Positions 1 through 6,397 of a DNA stretch of 15,556 bases are shown one piece after another. Origin of the DNA: Actinomycetes bacterium. Lineage in GTDB: Bacteria; Actinomycetota; Acidimicrobiia; Acidimicrobiales; Ilumatobacteraceae. Within the stretch, counting starts at the first letter, position 1, and the number at the start of each line of letters is the position of its first letter. The translations under genes and the position numbers were made by a program. The stretch is taken from assembly GCA_023417265.1 (NCBI GenBank), contig JAEZFY010000315.1, forward strand, positions 1 to 15,556, in the 5' to 3' direction. Below the pieces are notes generated by a model. The model did not search any database. It worked only from the letters and a program-made list of their open reading frames with translations, and was not told the DNA's origin.

Positions 1-463
1 CGCCGCGGTACAGCGCTGCCAGCGCGGCGCCGGGACCCCGCGCCGCGAGCAACTCGGCGAGCGCGGCCGCGCCGTCGCCGAGCTCGTCGAGCAGCGCCAA
101 TGTGGCGTCGACGGGGCGGACCCCGCACAACGCCTCGACCCGCGTCAGGGCGTACAGGAGCTCAGGCTTGGCGCGCGCGTCGGGGAACACGCCGCGGGCG
201 TAGCCGGCCCTTGCTTGCGCGTCGCTCGGGTGGGTCTGCAGCGACAGCGGCTGTGCCGCGGCGAGAACCTTGAGCAGGTACGGCAGCTCACCGGCGTGTT
301 GCTCGAGCGGCGAGCCGTCGAGGAAGGTGGCTGGTCCGCCAGGATGCGTGCCGAGCCACAGCTCGGCCCACGGCTGACCATCGGGCTCGATGCCGAGCAG
401 GCCCGGAATGAAGGTCGGGTCACCCCAGGCGTAGTGCTGCACGACACCCTGGATGCGCTGCAT
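1..463 (-). CDS. manA: Mannose-6-phosphate isomerase, class I (5' part, cut by window edge)
   Basis: Interconverts mannose-6-phosphate and fructose-6-phosphate in the cytoplasm, feeding GDP-mannose and mannosylated glycans. The 154 visible residues match the N-terminal half of type I phosphomannose isomerases: YAWG at residues 11-14, PWAELWLGTHP at 31-41, LPYLLKVLAAAQPLSLQTHPS at about 60-80, and KPELL at 99-103. From the family, zinc ligands would be Gln76 and His78 (QTH, usually QAH) and Glu101; the last ligand, a His, lies beyond the edge. The usual His before KPE is Ala here. The ATG at 463 is preferred because the homology begins within a few residues of it, and because a CACAAT hexamer lies 6 bases upstream. 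The frame stays open to base 2. The gene is divergent from the lipoprotein gene. The family call is secure; the sugar specificity is assumed. Confidence 0.93.
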   Translation of the reverse strand, partial: MQRIQGVVQHYAWGDPTFIPGLLGIEPDGQPWAELWLGTHPGGPATFLDGSPLEQHAGELPYLLKVLAAAQPLSLQTHPSDAQARAGYARGVFPDARAKPELLYALTRVEALCGVRPVDATLALLDELGDGAAALAELLAARGPGAALAALYRG

Positions 464-548
464 CGGCCCATTGTGCCGGGTGGCCCACGGCCTCCCGTGT
501 TTCCACGGCAGCGGGAACCGGTGGGTGCTGGCCGTCGTCCAAACCGGC
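464..548. promoter_or_regulatory. Divergent promoter region, manA / lipoprotein
   Basis: These 85 bases separate two divergent starts and must hold both promoters. On the minus strand, CACAAT at 475-470 is followed by 6 bases and then the manA ATG, a geometry that suits a leaderless transcript. On the plus strand I see no convincing -10 hexamer and only weak purine-rich sequence before the lipoprotein ATG. The regulation is unknown. Confidence 0.4.
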
Positions 549-1442
549 ATGAACAAGATCCCCCACCCACGTCGGGCGAGTGCCCGGCAGATACTTCCCA
601 CCCTTGCCGCCGGCACGATGCTGATCGGCCTCGCTGCCTGTGGCGACGACAGCTCCACGGCCGACCAGCCGACCGGCCCGGTCGAGACGATCGCTCCGCC
701 GGCCACCCCCGCGCCGACCACGCCCGCGCCGCCCACCACCGCGCCGGCGTTCGAACACCCCACCGGTGCCGACGAGGTCGTGCTCGAGATCGCGTACGAA
801 GGTGGCTTCTTGCACCCGGACGCGGCGTTCGGGCTGCTGCCGGTGACGGTGGTGACCGGTGATGCTCGCCAGTTCGTGCTCGGCCCGCAGATCGAGATCT
901 ACCCGCAGCCGCTGTTGCCGAACGTGCTCGTCAGCGAGATCGGTGAGGCCGGCGTCCAGCGTTTGCTCGAGCTCGCCGCCGAGCACGGCCTGCTGACCGA
1001 ACGGGAGTACGCGCGCAACGACATGATCGCCGACGCGGCCGACACCGTGGTGCGCATCTCGGCCAACGGTGAGACGTACGAGCATCGCGCCTACGCGCTC
1101 GGCCTCGACACTGACGAGTCGGGCGACCGCGCCGAACTGCAGGCGTTCGTCGAGGCGGTCACCGCCGAGCCGGCGATGGACGAGGAGGCGTTCGCCCCCG
1201 AGCACTATCTCGTGCGGGCGACGCCGGTCGACGACGTCACCGACTACGACGTCGAGCCCACGCTCGTCGACTGGCCTGCGGACTCAGCCCTGGTGCTCGC
1301 CGATGCGAACGAGTGTGTCGAGGTCCCGGCGGACGACGTTCACGGCCTCTTCGCCGACGCCAACCAGTTGACGTTCTTCGTCGAGGACGACGTCGCCTAC
1401 CAGGTCACCGTCAAGCCGCAACTGCCAGGCGACAACTGCTGA
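549..1442 (+). CDS. Secreted lipoprotein of unknown function
   Basis: I do not recognise a named family for this 297-residue protein. It starts with a basic N-terminus (PRRASAR) and a hydrophobic stretch at about 15-30 ending in a lipobox, LAAC, with Cys31 as the predicted lipidated residue. It should therefore be anchored to the outer face of the membrane. A linker rich in Pro, Thr and Ala follows at about 36-66. The mature part has a region at about 72-180 (VVLEIAYEGGF, LGPQIEIYPQPLLPNV, GVQRLLELAAEHGLL). The C-terminal third is acidic and ends in DNC, so it carries two Cys (in ANECVEV and at the end) that could pair. The ATG at 549 is chosen over an in-frame start at 453 because it puts the signal peptide at the N-terminus. 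The gene converges on the hydrolase gene with a 16-base gap. Confidence 0.8.
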   Translation: MNKIPHPRRASARQILPTLAAGTMLIGLAACGDDSSTADQPTGPVETIAPPATPAPTTPAPPTTAPAFEHPTGADEVVLEIAYEGGFLHPDAAFGLLPVTVVTGDARQFVLGPQIEIYPQPLLPNVLVSEIGEAGVQRLLELAAEHGLLTEREYARNDMIADAADTVVRISANGETYEHRAYALGLDTDESGDRAELQAFVEAVTAEPAMDEEAFAPEHYLVRATPVDDVTDYDVEPTLVDWPADSALVLADANECVEVPADDVHGLFADANQLTFFVEDDVAYQVTVKPQLPGDNC

Positions 1443-1458
1443 GTGCCCGCCGTCGGGG

Positions 1459-2088
1459 CTACAGCACGCCCAGCTCGGCCGCCCGCGCCTCCACCCGCTC
1501 GCGCTCGGCGGCGACCGTCGTCGAGTCGCCATGGCCGGTGTGGACAACGGTCTCGCCGGGCAGCGTGAGCAGCTTGGTGACAATCGAGCGGACGATCGTC
1601 GGTTCGTCGCTGTAGCTCCGCCCGGTGGCGCCGGGACCGCCGCAGAACAGCGTGTCGCCGGAGAACACGACGCCCGATTCGGCGTCGTGGAAGCAGCAGC
1701 ACCCGGGGGAGTGGCCCGGGGTGTGCAGCACCGCCAAGGAGTGGCCGGCCACGGCGATCGTGGTACCCGGCTCGACGGCGCCATCGGGATCGTGGCCGGG
1801 CCACACGACGTCCCAGAGCATGCGGTCGTCGGGGTGCAGCAGGATCGGCGCATCGACCGCGTCGCGCAGCGGCACGGCGGCGTTGATGTGATCGTTGTGG
1901 CCGTGGGTGAGCACGATCGCTCGCACCCGTCGGCCGGCGACACCCGCCACGATCGCCTCCGCGTCGTGGGCCGCGTCGAAGACCACCACCTCGCGGTCGT
2001 CGCCGACCAGCCAGATGTTGTTGGTGACATCCCACTGGCCGCCGTCGAGGGCGAAGATCCCGTCGGTGGTGACAAGTTCGATCGCCAT
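1459..2088 (-). CDS. Metallo-beta-lactamase-fold hydrolase paired with MscR
   Basis: This 209-residue cytoplasmic hydrolase is of the glyoxalase II-like metallo-beta-lactamase fold. The dinuclear-metal motif is complete: T-H62-G-H64-N-D66-H67, then His126 in TPGHSPG, Asp145 in FSGDTLF and His186 in HTGHGD. Its start codon overlaps the mscR stop as TGATG, so it is probably translated by coupling from the same mRNA. In M. tuberculosis, mscR (Rv2259) is likewise followed by such a hydrolase gene (Rv2260). A reasonable role is hydrolysis of the S-formylmycothiol made by MscR, or of a related mycothiol thioester; that substrate is inference from context. A longer in-frame reading back to 2691 only shadows mscR. 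Confidence 0.92.
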   Translation of the reverse strand: MAIELVTTDGIFALDGGQWDVTNNIWLVGDDREVVVFDAAHDAEAIVAGVAGRRVRAIVLTHGHNDHINAAVPLRDAVDAPILLHPDDRMLWDVVWPGHDPDGAVEPGTTIAVAGHSLAVLHTPGHSPGCCCFHDAESGVVFSGDTLFCGGPGATGRSYSDEPTIVRSIVTKLLTLPGETVVHTGHGDSTTVAAERERVEARAAELGVL

Positions 2089-3173
2089 CAGAACACCACG
2101 ACGGAGCGCAACACCTCGCCGCGCTCCATCTTGTGGAACGCGTCCTCGACGCCGTCGAGCGGGATCGTCTCCGACACGAACCGGTCGAGGTCGAGCCGGC
2201 CCTGGCGGTACAGGTCGATCAGCATCGGGAAGTCGCGCGACGGGAGGCAGTCGCCGTACCACGACGATTTGAGCGCACCGCCGCGGCCGAACATCTCGAT
2301 GAACGGCAGCTCCAGCGTGGCGGTCGGGTTGGGCACGCCGACCAGCACCACGGTGCCGGCCAGGTCGCGGGCCTCGAACGCCTGGCGGTACACGGCCGGC
2401 AAACCGATCGCCTCGATGCACACGTCGGCGCCGTGGCCGCCGGTGACCGACTTCACGTACTCGACGGGGTCGGTGCGAGAGGCGTTGCAGGTGTGCGTGG
2501 CGCCGAACTGCTTCGCCCACTCGAGCTTGCGGTCGTCGAGATCGATCGCCACGATCGTCGCCGCCCCGGCGAGGTGTGCTCCGGCGATCGCCGCGTCGCC
2601 CACGCCGCCGCACCCGAACACGGCGACCGAGTCGCCGCGGGTCACGCCGCCGGTGTTGATCGCCGCGCCGAGCCCAGCCATCACGCCGCACCCGAGCAGC
2701 CCGGCCGCGGTGGCCGGCGCCTCAGGGTCGACCTTGGTGCACTGGCCGGAATGGACGAGTGTCTTCTCGATGAAGGCGCCGATGCCGAGCGCCGGCGACA
2801 GTTCGGTGCCGTCCTCGAGCGTCATCTTCTGGGAGGCGTTGAAGGTCGCAAAGCAATACCACGGCTTGCCCTTCAGGCACGACCGGCAGTTGCCGCAGAC
2901 GGCCCGCCAGTTGAGGATCACATAGTCGCCGGGGGCGACGTTGGTGACACCGTCGCCGACCGCCTCGACGATGCCCGCGGCTTCGTGCCCGAGCAGGAAC
3001 GGGAAGTCGTCGTTGATGCCACCCTCGCGGTAGTGCAGGTCGGTGTGGCATACGCCGCACGCCTGGATCTTGACGACCGCCTCGCCGGGGCCCGGATCGG
3101 GAACGACCACGGTCTCGATGCTGACCGGCGCGCCCTTCGAGCGGGCGACGACTCCTCGTACGTGCTGTGGCAT
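2088..3173 (-). CDS. mscR: S-(hydroxymethyl)mycothiol dehydrogenase (mycothiol-dependent formaldehyde dehydrogenase)
   Basis: Oxidises the adduct of formaldehyde and mycothiol to S-formylmycothiol with NAD+, detoxifying formaldehyde; the family may also reduce S-nitrosomycothiol. The 361-residue zinc-dependent medium-chain dehydrogenase matches the actinobacterial MscR/FadH family along its full length. Catalytic zinc ligands are Cys39 (ACGVCHTD), His63 (LGHEAAG) and Cys162 (GCGVMAG). Structural zinc ligands are Cys93, Cys96, Cys99 and Cys107. The Rossmann loop is GCGGVG at 187-192, and Asp211 favours NAD over NADP. The family signature KSSWYGDCLP lies at 302-311. The ATG at 3173 is chosen over an upstream TTG at 3182 because TACGTT at 3186-3181 lies 7 bases before it, which fits a leaderless start. 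The gene is followed directly by the hydrolase gene and lies 42 bases after the GT2-EAL gene. Confidence 0.95.
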   Translation of the reverse strand: MPQHVRGVVARSKGAPVSIETVVVPDPGPGEAVVKIQACGVCHTDLHYREGGINDDFPFLLGHEAAGIVEAVGDGVTNVAPGDYVILNWRAVCGNCRSCLKGKPWYCFATFNASQKMTLEDGTELSPALGIGAFIEKTLVHSGQCTKVDPEAPATAAGLLGCGVMAGLGAAINTGGVTRGDSVAVFGCGGVGDAAIAGAHLAGAATIVAIDLDDRKLEWAKQFGATHTCNASRTDPVEYVKSVTGGHGADVCIEAIGLPAVYRQAFEARDLAGTVVLVGVPNPTATLELPFIEMFGRGGALKSSWYGDCLPSRDFPMLIDLYRQGRLDLDRFVSETIPLDGVEDAFHKMERGEVLRSVVVF

Positions 3174-3180
3174 GCCCGCC

Positions 3181-3186
3181 AACGTA
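3181..3186 (-). promoter_or_regulatory. Candidate -10 element of mscR (TACGTT)
   Basis: TACGTT fits the TANNNT pattern and lies 7 bases before the mscR ATG at 3173, so transcription would begin at or next to the start codon. No clear -35 is visible. The 42-base gap to the GT2-EAL gene would therefore hold a separate promoter, and mscR need not depend on read-through. Confidence 0.4.
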
Positions 3187-3215
3187 GTTGCAACGTCCGG
3201 AGCCCGCCGAGGCGC

Positions 3216-6200
3216 CTACGCCGTCGAGCCGCTCAACAGGTCGACCGGCACGGGACGGCCGACGAAGTAGCCCTGGGCGTACTGCACGCCGCAGGCCGCG
3301 AGCGCCTGGCACTCGGCCTCCGACTCGACGCCCTCGGCGACGACGCGGCAATCGCGGGCGGCGGCGAACTCCACCAGTGAGCGGACGAACGCCTGGCGGG
3401 CGTGATCCTCGTGGAGGTTGTGTGTCGTCGCCCGGTCGAGCTTCAGATAGCCCGGACGGATCTGTTCGATCGCGGCCAGGGTGTCGTACCCGGGGCCGGC
3501 GTCGTCGATCGCGATCTCGACCCCGCGCAAGCGACCTCGCGACCCGGCCTCGGCGAGCTGGTCGGCGGTCGAGGAGCCGTTGAACTCGAGGACGAGCGGA
3601 CGTGGGGAGGCGCCGAGCAACTCGGCCAGCTTGCCCGGCTCCTGGGCGAGCGAGGCCGACACGTTGACGGCGACGAACACGTCCTCGGGCAGCCCGTGGG
3701 CGGCGTCGAGCGCGCGCAGAGCGAGCGTCGTGTCGAGGTCGATGTCGACGCCGGCACCCCGCGCCTCGGCCAACTGCTCGTCGAACGAGCGTCCGTCGGC
3801 GAACCGCGTCAGAGCCTCGAACCCGACGGCGACCCGCGTGCCGAGGTCGACGATCGGCTGGAACACGGTGAAGAACGTGTAGTCGGCGAAGGAGCTCGCC
3901 GTCCCTCCCGGTGACCAGGCGCCCACCGCGCGGGTGGTGTGCAGGGCCGGGCCGGGCGTGGCGACCGCGGTGGAGGCCGCCGGCACCGATTGCGACGCCG
4001 GTCCGTAGGCGAGCACCGAGCGCCAGTCGGTGCTCCCGCTGGCCACCGCATGCACCGGGCGGGAGTTGACCCGCTGGCGGCGCTGGCGCTGCTTGGGTGG
4101 CTGGTAGAGCCACGCCCGCAGGTGCACCCACACGTCGACCACGCTGTTGCGCACGCCGATGTAGGCCACGAACCCGTACAACCCGAGCAGCGCGTTGAGG
4201 CCGGCGAAGAACAGGTGCGCCCACTGCTCCCGCCGGACGTCCTGCACCGCGCTATAGGCCGAAAAGGCGACGAGGGCGAGCGGGGCGGCGATGAACAGCA
4301 CCCCAGCGGTGGTCCGGTTGCGGACCTTGGGCGTACGTTTGAACGAGCTCTTCTCGCCGGTGATCTGCTGCAGGATCGACGCGGTCGTGCCCGCCAGGTT
4401 GACCGCCAGGAGGATCAGGTTGAACCCGTACACGCGAAACGCGTCGGTGCGCTTGTAGCCGCTCAGCTTGAGGTCGCTCGCCATGGCCAGGAAGTACGGC
4501 AACGCGATCGTCGGCAAGAACGGCTTGAGCAGCCCAGCGTTGAACGGGTAGATCAAGAGGATCAGCAGGCTCAGCGAGGCCCAGAAGATCGACGCCAGGT
4601 AGTTGAGACGAAGGAACACCTCGCCGAACCGGTTGCGCTCGCCGCGCGCGCGGCGTGCGTGCATCTGTCGGCGCAGCTTGGAGATCACGAGCAGGCCACC
4701 ATTGGCCCACCGTTCGCGTTGGATCGCCAACGACCCGAAGTCGGGCGGCGTCGCGCTGTAGGCCAGGCGCTCGGGATAGTTGTACAACCCCCAGCCGTGG
4801 ATGCCGAGGTCGATCGTCGACTCGGTGTCCTCGATCACGGTGCGGTCCTGGATGTAGCGCCGGATCTCCCAGTTCTCGACGAAGTCGACCTGGCAGATGG
4901 CGTCGAGTGCGCGCTTGCGCAGCACCGCGTTGGCGCCCACCCAGAAGGTCGCGTCGTACTGGGTCATCCCTTGATGGACGATGTGCTGGATGTCGGTGGT
5001 GGCGCCGGCCATCCGCTCGATACGTGTGGCCGAGCCCGGATAGGCGCTGTACGGCGTCTGCATGACGCCGACGCGGGCGTACTCGTTCTGTTCGAGCAGG
5101 TAAACCAACCGCAGGCAGTACTCGGGGAGCAGAATCGAGTCGGCGTCCAGGGTCAGCACGTAGTCGGGGTCGGGAATCGTGACGTCGGCCTGCCCCGCCG
5201 AGCACGGCACGAGTGCCGGGCCGAGTGGCGTGTCGATCTGCTGGAAACTGCGCCCCATCAGCCCGAGGTAGCTGTTGAGGTTCATCGCCTTGTTCGGCTC
5301 GTGCGAGCTCGACACGTAACGCTTGCGCTCGAAGCTCGACAGCTCGGCGCGGAAGATGGCGACGAGTCGGCGGTACAGCTGGAGCACCCGCTTGGTGTCG
5401 ATCGGCGTGCCTGCGGTGGCGCCCTGGTGCAGGGCGACGGCGACGGCGTCGAGGTCGGCCGCCAAGGCGAGCACGACCTGCTCGACGAAGAACTTGTCGG
5501 AGTGGTCGACCACTTCTTGACGCGCAGCGAGGCCGCGCAGCCATCCGGCCGAGAACTCGTAGTGCTCGGCGAGTTCGTGCATATCGTCGACGCTGGCGAC
5601 GCGGGTACCCGTCTGGACCCGCTCGAACTGCTCGAGCGCGGCGCGCACCCGGCCGAGCGGTACGGCCAGGTCGGCGGCGATTCGGTGCGGGAGTTGTCGC
5701 GCCGATTCGAGCAGCGCCTGGTCGCCTGCGTTGGTGGGGTTCGGTGGGTCATCGATCAGGAGCACCACGCGAAGGTGCGGGTGCTCCTGGAGGGCCGCCG
5801 ACAGCAACGTCGTCCGGATGACCCGCTCGTCCTCCTTGTAGGACGGGACCAGCACCGTCACGGTCGGCACCGAGCGATTGAAGAAGTCGTCCATCACCGC
5901 GCGCGGTGTGCGCCGGTGCGCCCGGGTCCGATAGAAGTAGCCGATCCGCGTCACCAGGTACGCCAACGACGACGCCGTCAGGGCGGTGATGACGAGCAGG
6001 TACACGACCGCCTCGACCTGCTCGCGGGCGGTGTCGGCCTCGCCGCCCACGAACTGTTCGATGACGGTGACGACCACGTAGGCCAACCAGGCCAGGACGG
6101 TGAACAGGATCGCCAGGCGGGCGAACATGATCCGGCGTTCGGACACCGGCGCGGCGACGGCCGGGAGCGGTGGCCGGTCGCGGTTGTCGCTGCCCCACTG

Positions 6201-6245
6201 GGGGCGCGGTTCGTTCGCTGTGGTTCGTCGGCGCACCATGCGCAT
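3216..6245 (-). CDS. Membrane glycosyltransferase (GT2, processive type) fused to a C-terminal EAL domain
   Basis: This 1009-residue fusion has membrane segments at about 41-65 and 76-100, then a cytoplasmic GT2 domain at 126-515. The GT2 motifs are IDD (164-166), DAD (367-369), ED (472-473) and QRERW (509-513), the set found in processive synthases such as BcsA. About 200 residues separate IDD from DAD, far more than in BcsA. Further membrane segments lie near 548-568, 572-590, 602-624, 647-667 and 676-698. FKRTPK at 635-640 resembles the BcsA gating-loop motif. After a Ser/Ala/Pro linker, an EAL domain (about 787-1003) carries Glu810, Asn861, Glu887, Asp914, Asp915, Lys935, Glu971 and Gln991, which match the catalytic set of c-di-GMP phosphodiesterases. 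No PilZ domain is seen. The ATG at 6245 is set by GAGGAG seven bases upstream; an open frame extends to 6563 but is Arg/Pro-rich noise. The polymer made is unknown. Confidence 0.93.
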   Translation of the reverse strand: MRMVRRRTTANEPRPQWGSDNRDRPPLPAVAAPVSERRIMFARLAILFTVLAWLAYVVVTVIEQFVGGEADTAREQVEAVVYLLVITALTASSLAYLVTRIGYFYRTRAHRRTPRAVMDDFFNRSVPTVTVLVPSYKEDERVIRTTLLSAALQEHPHLRVVLLIDDPPNPTNAGDQALLESARQLPHRIAADLAVPLGRVRAALEQFERVQTGTRVASVDDMHELAEHYEFSAGWLRGLAARQEVVDHSDKFFVEQVVLALAADLDAVAVALHQGATAGTPIDTKRVLQLYRRLVAIFRAELSSFERKRYVSSSHEPNKAMNLNSYLGLMGRSFQQIDTPLGPALVPCSAGQADVTIPDPDYVLTLDADSILLPEYCLRLVYLLEQNEYARVGVMQTPYSAYPGSATRIERMAGATTDIQHIVHQGMTQYDATFWVGANAVLRKRALDAICQVDFVENWEIRRYIQDRTVIEDTESTIDLGIHGWGLYNYPERLAYSATPPDFGSLAIQRERWANGGLLVISKLRRQMHARRARGERNRFGEVFLRLNYLASIFWASLSLLILLIYPFNAGLLKPFLPTIALPYFLAMASDLKLSGYKRTDAFRVYGFNLILLAVNLAGTTASILQQITGEKSSFKRTPKVRNRTTAGVLFIAAPLALVAFSAYSAVQDVRREQWAHLFFAGLNALLGLYGFVAYIGVRNSVVDVWVHLRAWLYQPPKQRQRRQRVNSRPVHAVASGSTDWRSVLAYGPASQSVPAASTAVATPGPALHTTRAVGAWSPGGTASSFADYTFFTVFQPIVDLGTRVAVGFEALTRFADGRSFDEQLAEARGAGVDIDLDTTLALRALDAAHGLPEDVFVAVNVSASLAQEPGKLAELLGASPRPLVLEFNGSSTADQLAEAGSRGRLRGVEIAIDDAGPGYDTLAAIEQIRPGYLKLDRATTHNLHEDHARQAFVRSLVEFAAARDCRVVAEGVESEAECQALAACGVQYAQGYFVGRPVPVDLLSGSTA

Positions 6246-6397
6246 CGGCGAGCTCCTCGAGATGTCAGGGTCCGCCGGGGGTGGAGGACCGTCAACATAT
6301 CGGCAAGCCCTCTGCAAAGTCCGAGCAAAATTTCGTGGGTGCGACGCGAACGTCCCGGCCCGCGGCGGCGGGCCTAGCCTGGCGGGTTGGTGCTGAC
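6246..6397. promoter_or_regulatory. Divergent promoter region, GT2-EAL / GH18 protein
   Basis: This 152-base gap is the longest in the window and lies between two divergent genes. On the minus strand, GAGGAG at about 6258-6253 is the ribosome binding site of the GT2-EAL gene, and TATGTT at 6299-6294 is a possible -10. On the plus strand, TAGCCT at 6375-6380 is a possible -10 for the GH18 gene, giving a leader of roughly 11 bases. A perfect inverted repeat at 6357-6374 abuts it. The middle section (about 6301-6340) is notably AT-richer than its surroundings. The shared region could co-regulate both genes. Confidence 0.45.
6357..6374. repeat. Perfect inverted repeat, 7-bp arms, in the divergent promoter
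   Basis: The arms GGCCCGC and GCGGGCC flank a 4-base GGCG centre. The repeat ends exactly where the candidate -10 TAGCCT of the GH18 gene begins. It is placed where a repressor or activator could act on that promoter. GC-rich DNA gives such arms by chance fairly often, so an operator role is only a suggestion. Confidence 0.4.

Noticed and set aside
3174..3182. TTG start for mscR
   Set aside because: It adds only three residues beyond the family N-terminus and overlaps the candidate -10 TACGTT; the ATG at 3173 fits better.
3939..6377. Plus-strand open frame of 812 codons opposite the GT2-EAL gene
   Set aside because: An antisense shadow; the minus-strand frame carries clear GT2 and EAL motifs, and this frame is Arg/His/Gln-rich with no domain pattern.
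6287..6397. Possible c-di-GMP riboswitch in the GT2-EAL/GH18 gap
   Set aside because: GGCAAGCC and GACGCGAACG on the plus strand loosely recall parts of the c-di-GMP-I riboswitch, but the conserved GACGCAAAGCC core and the pairing pattern are absent. A covariance-model search would settle it.
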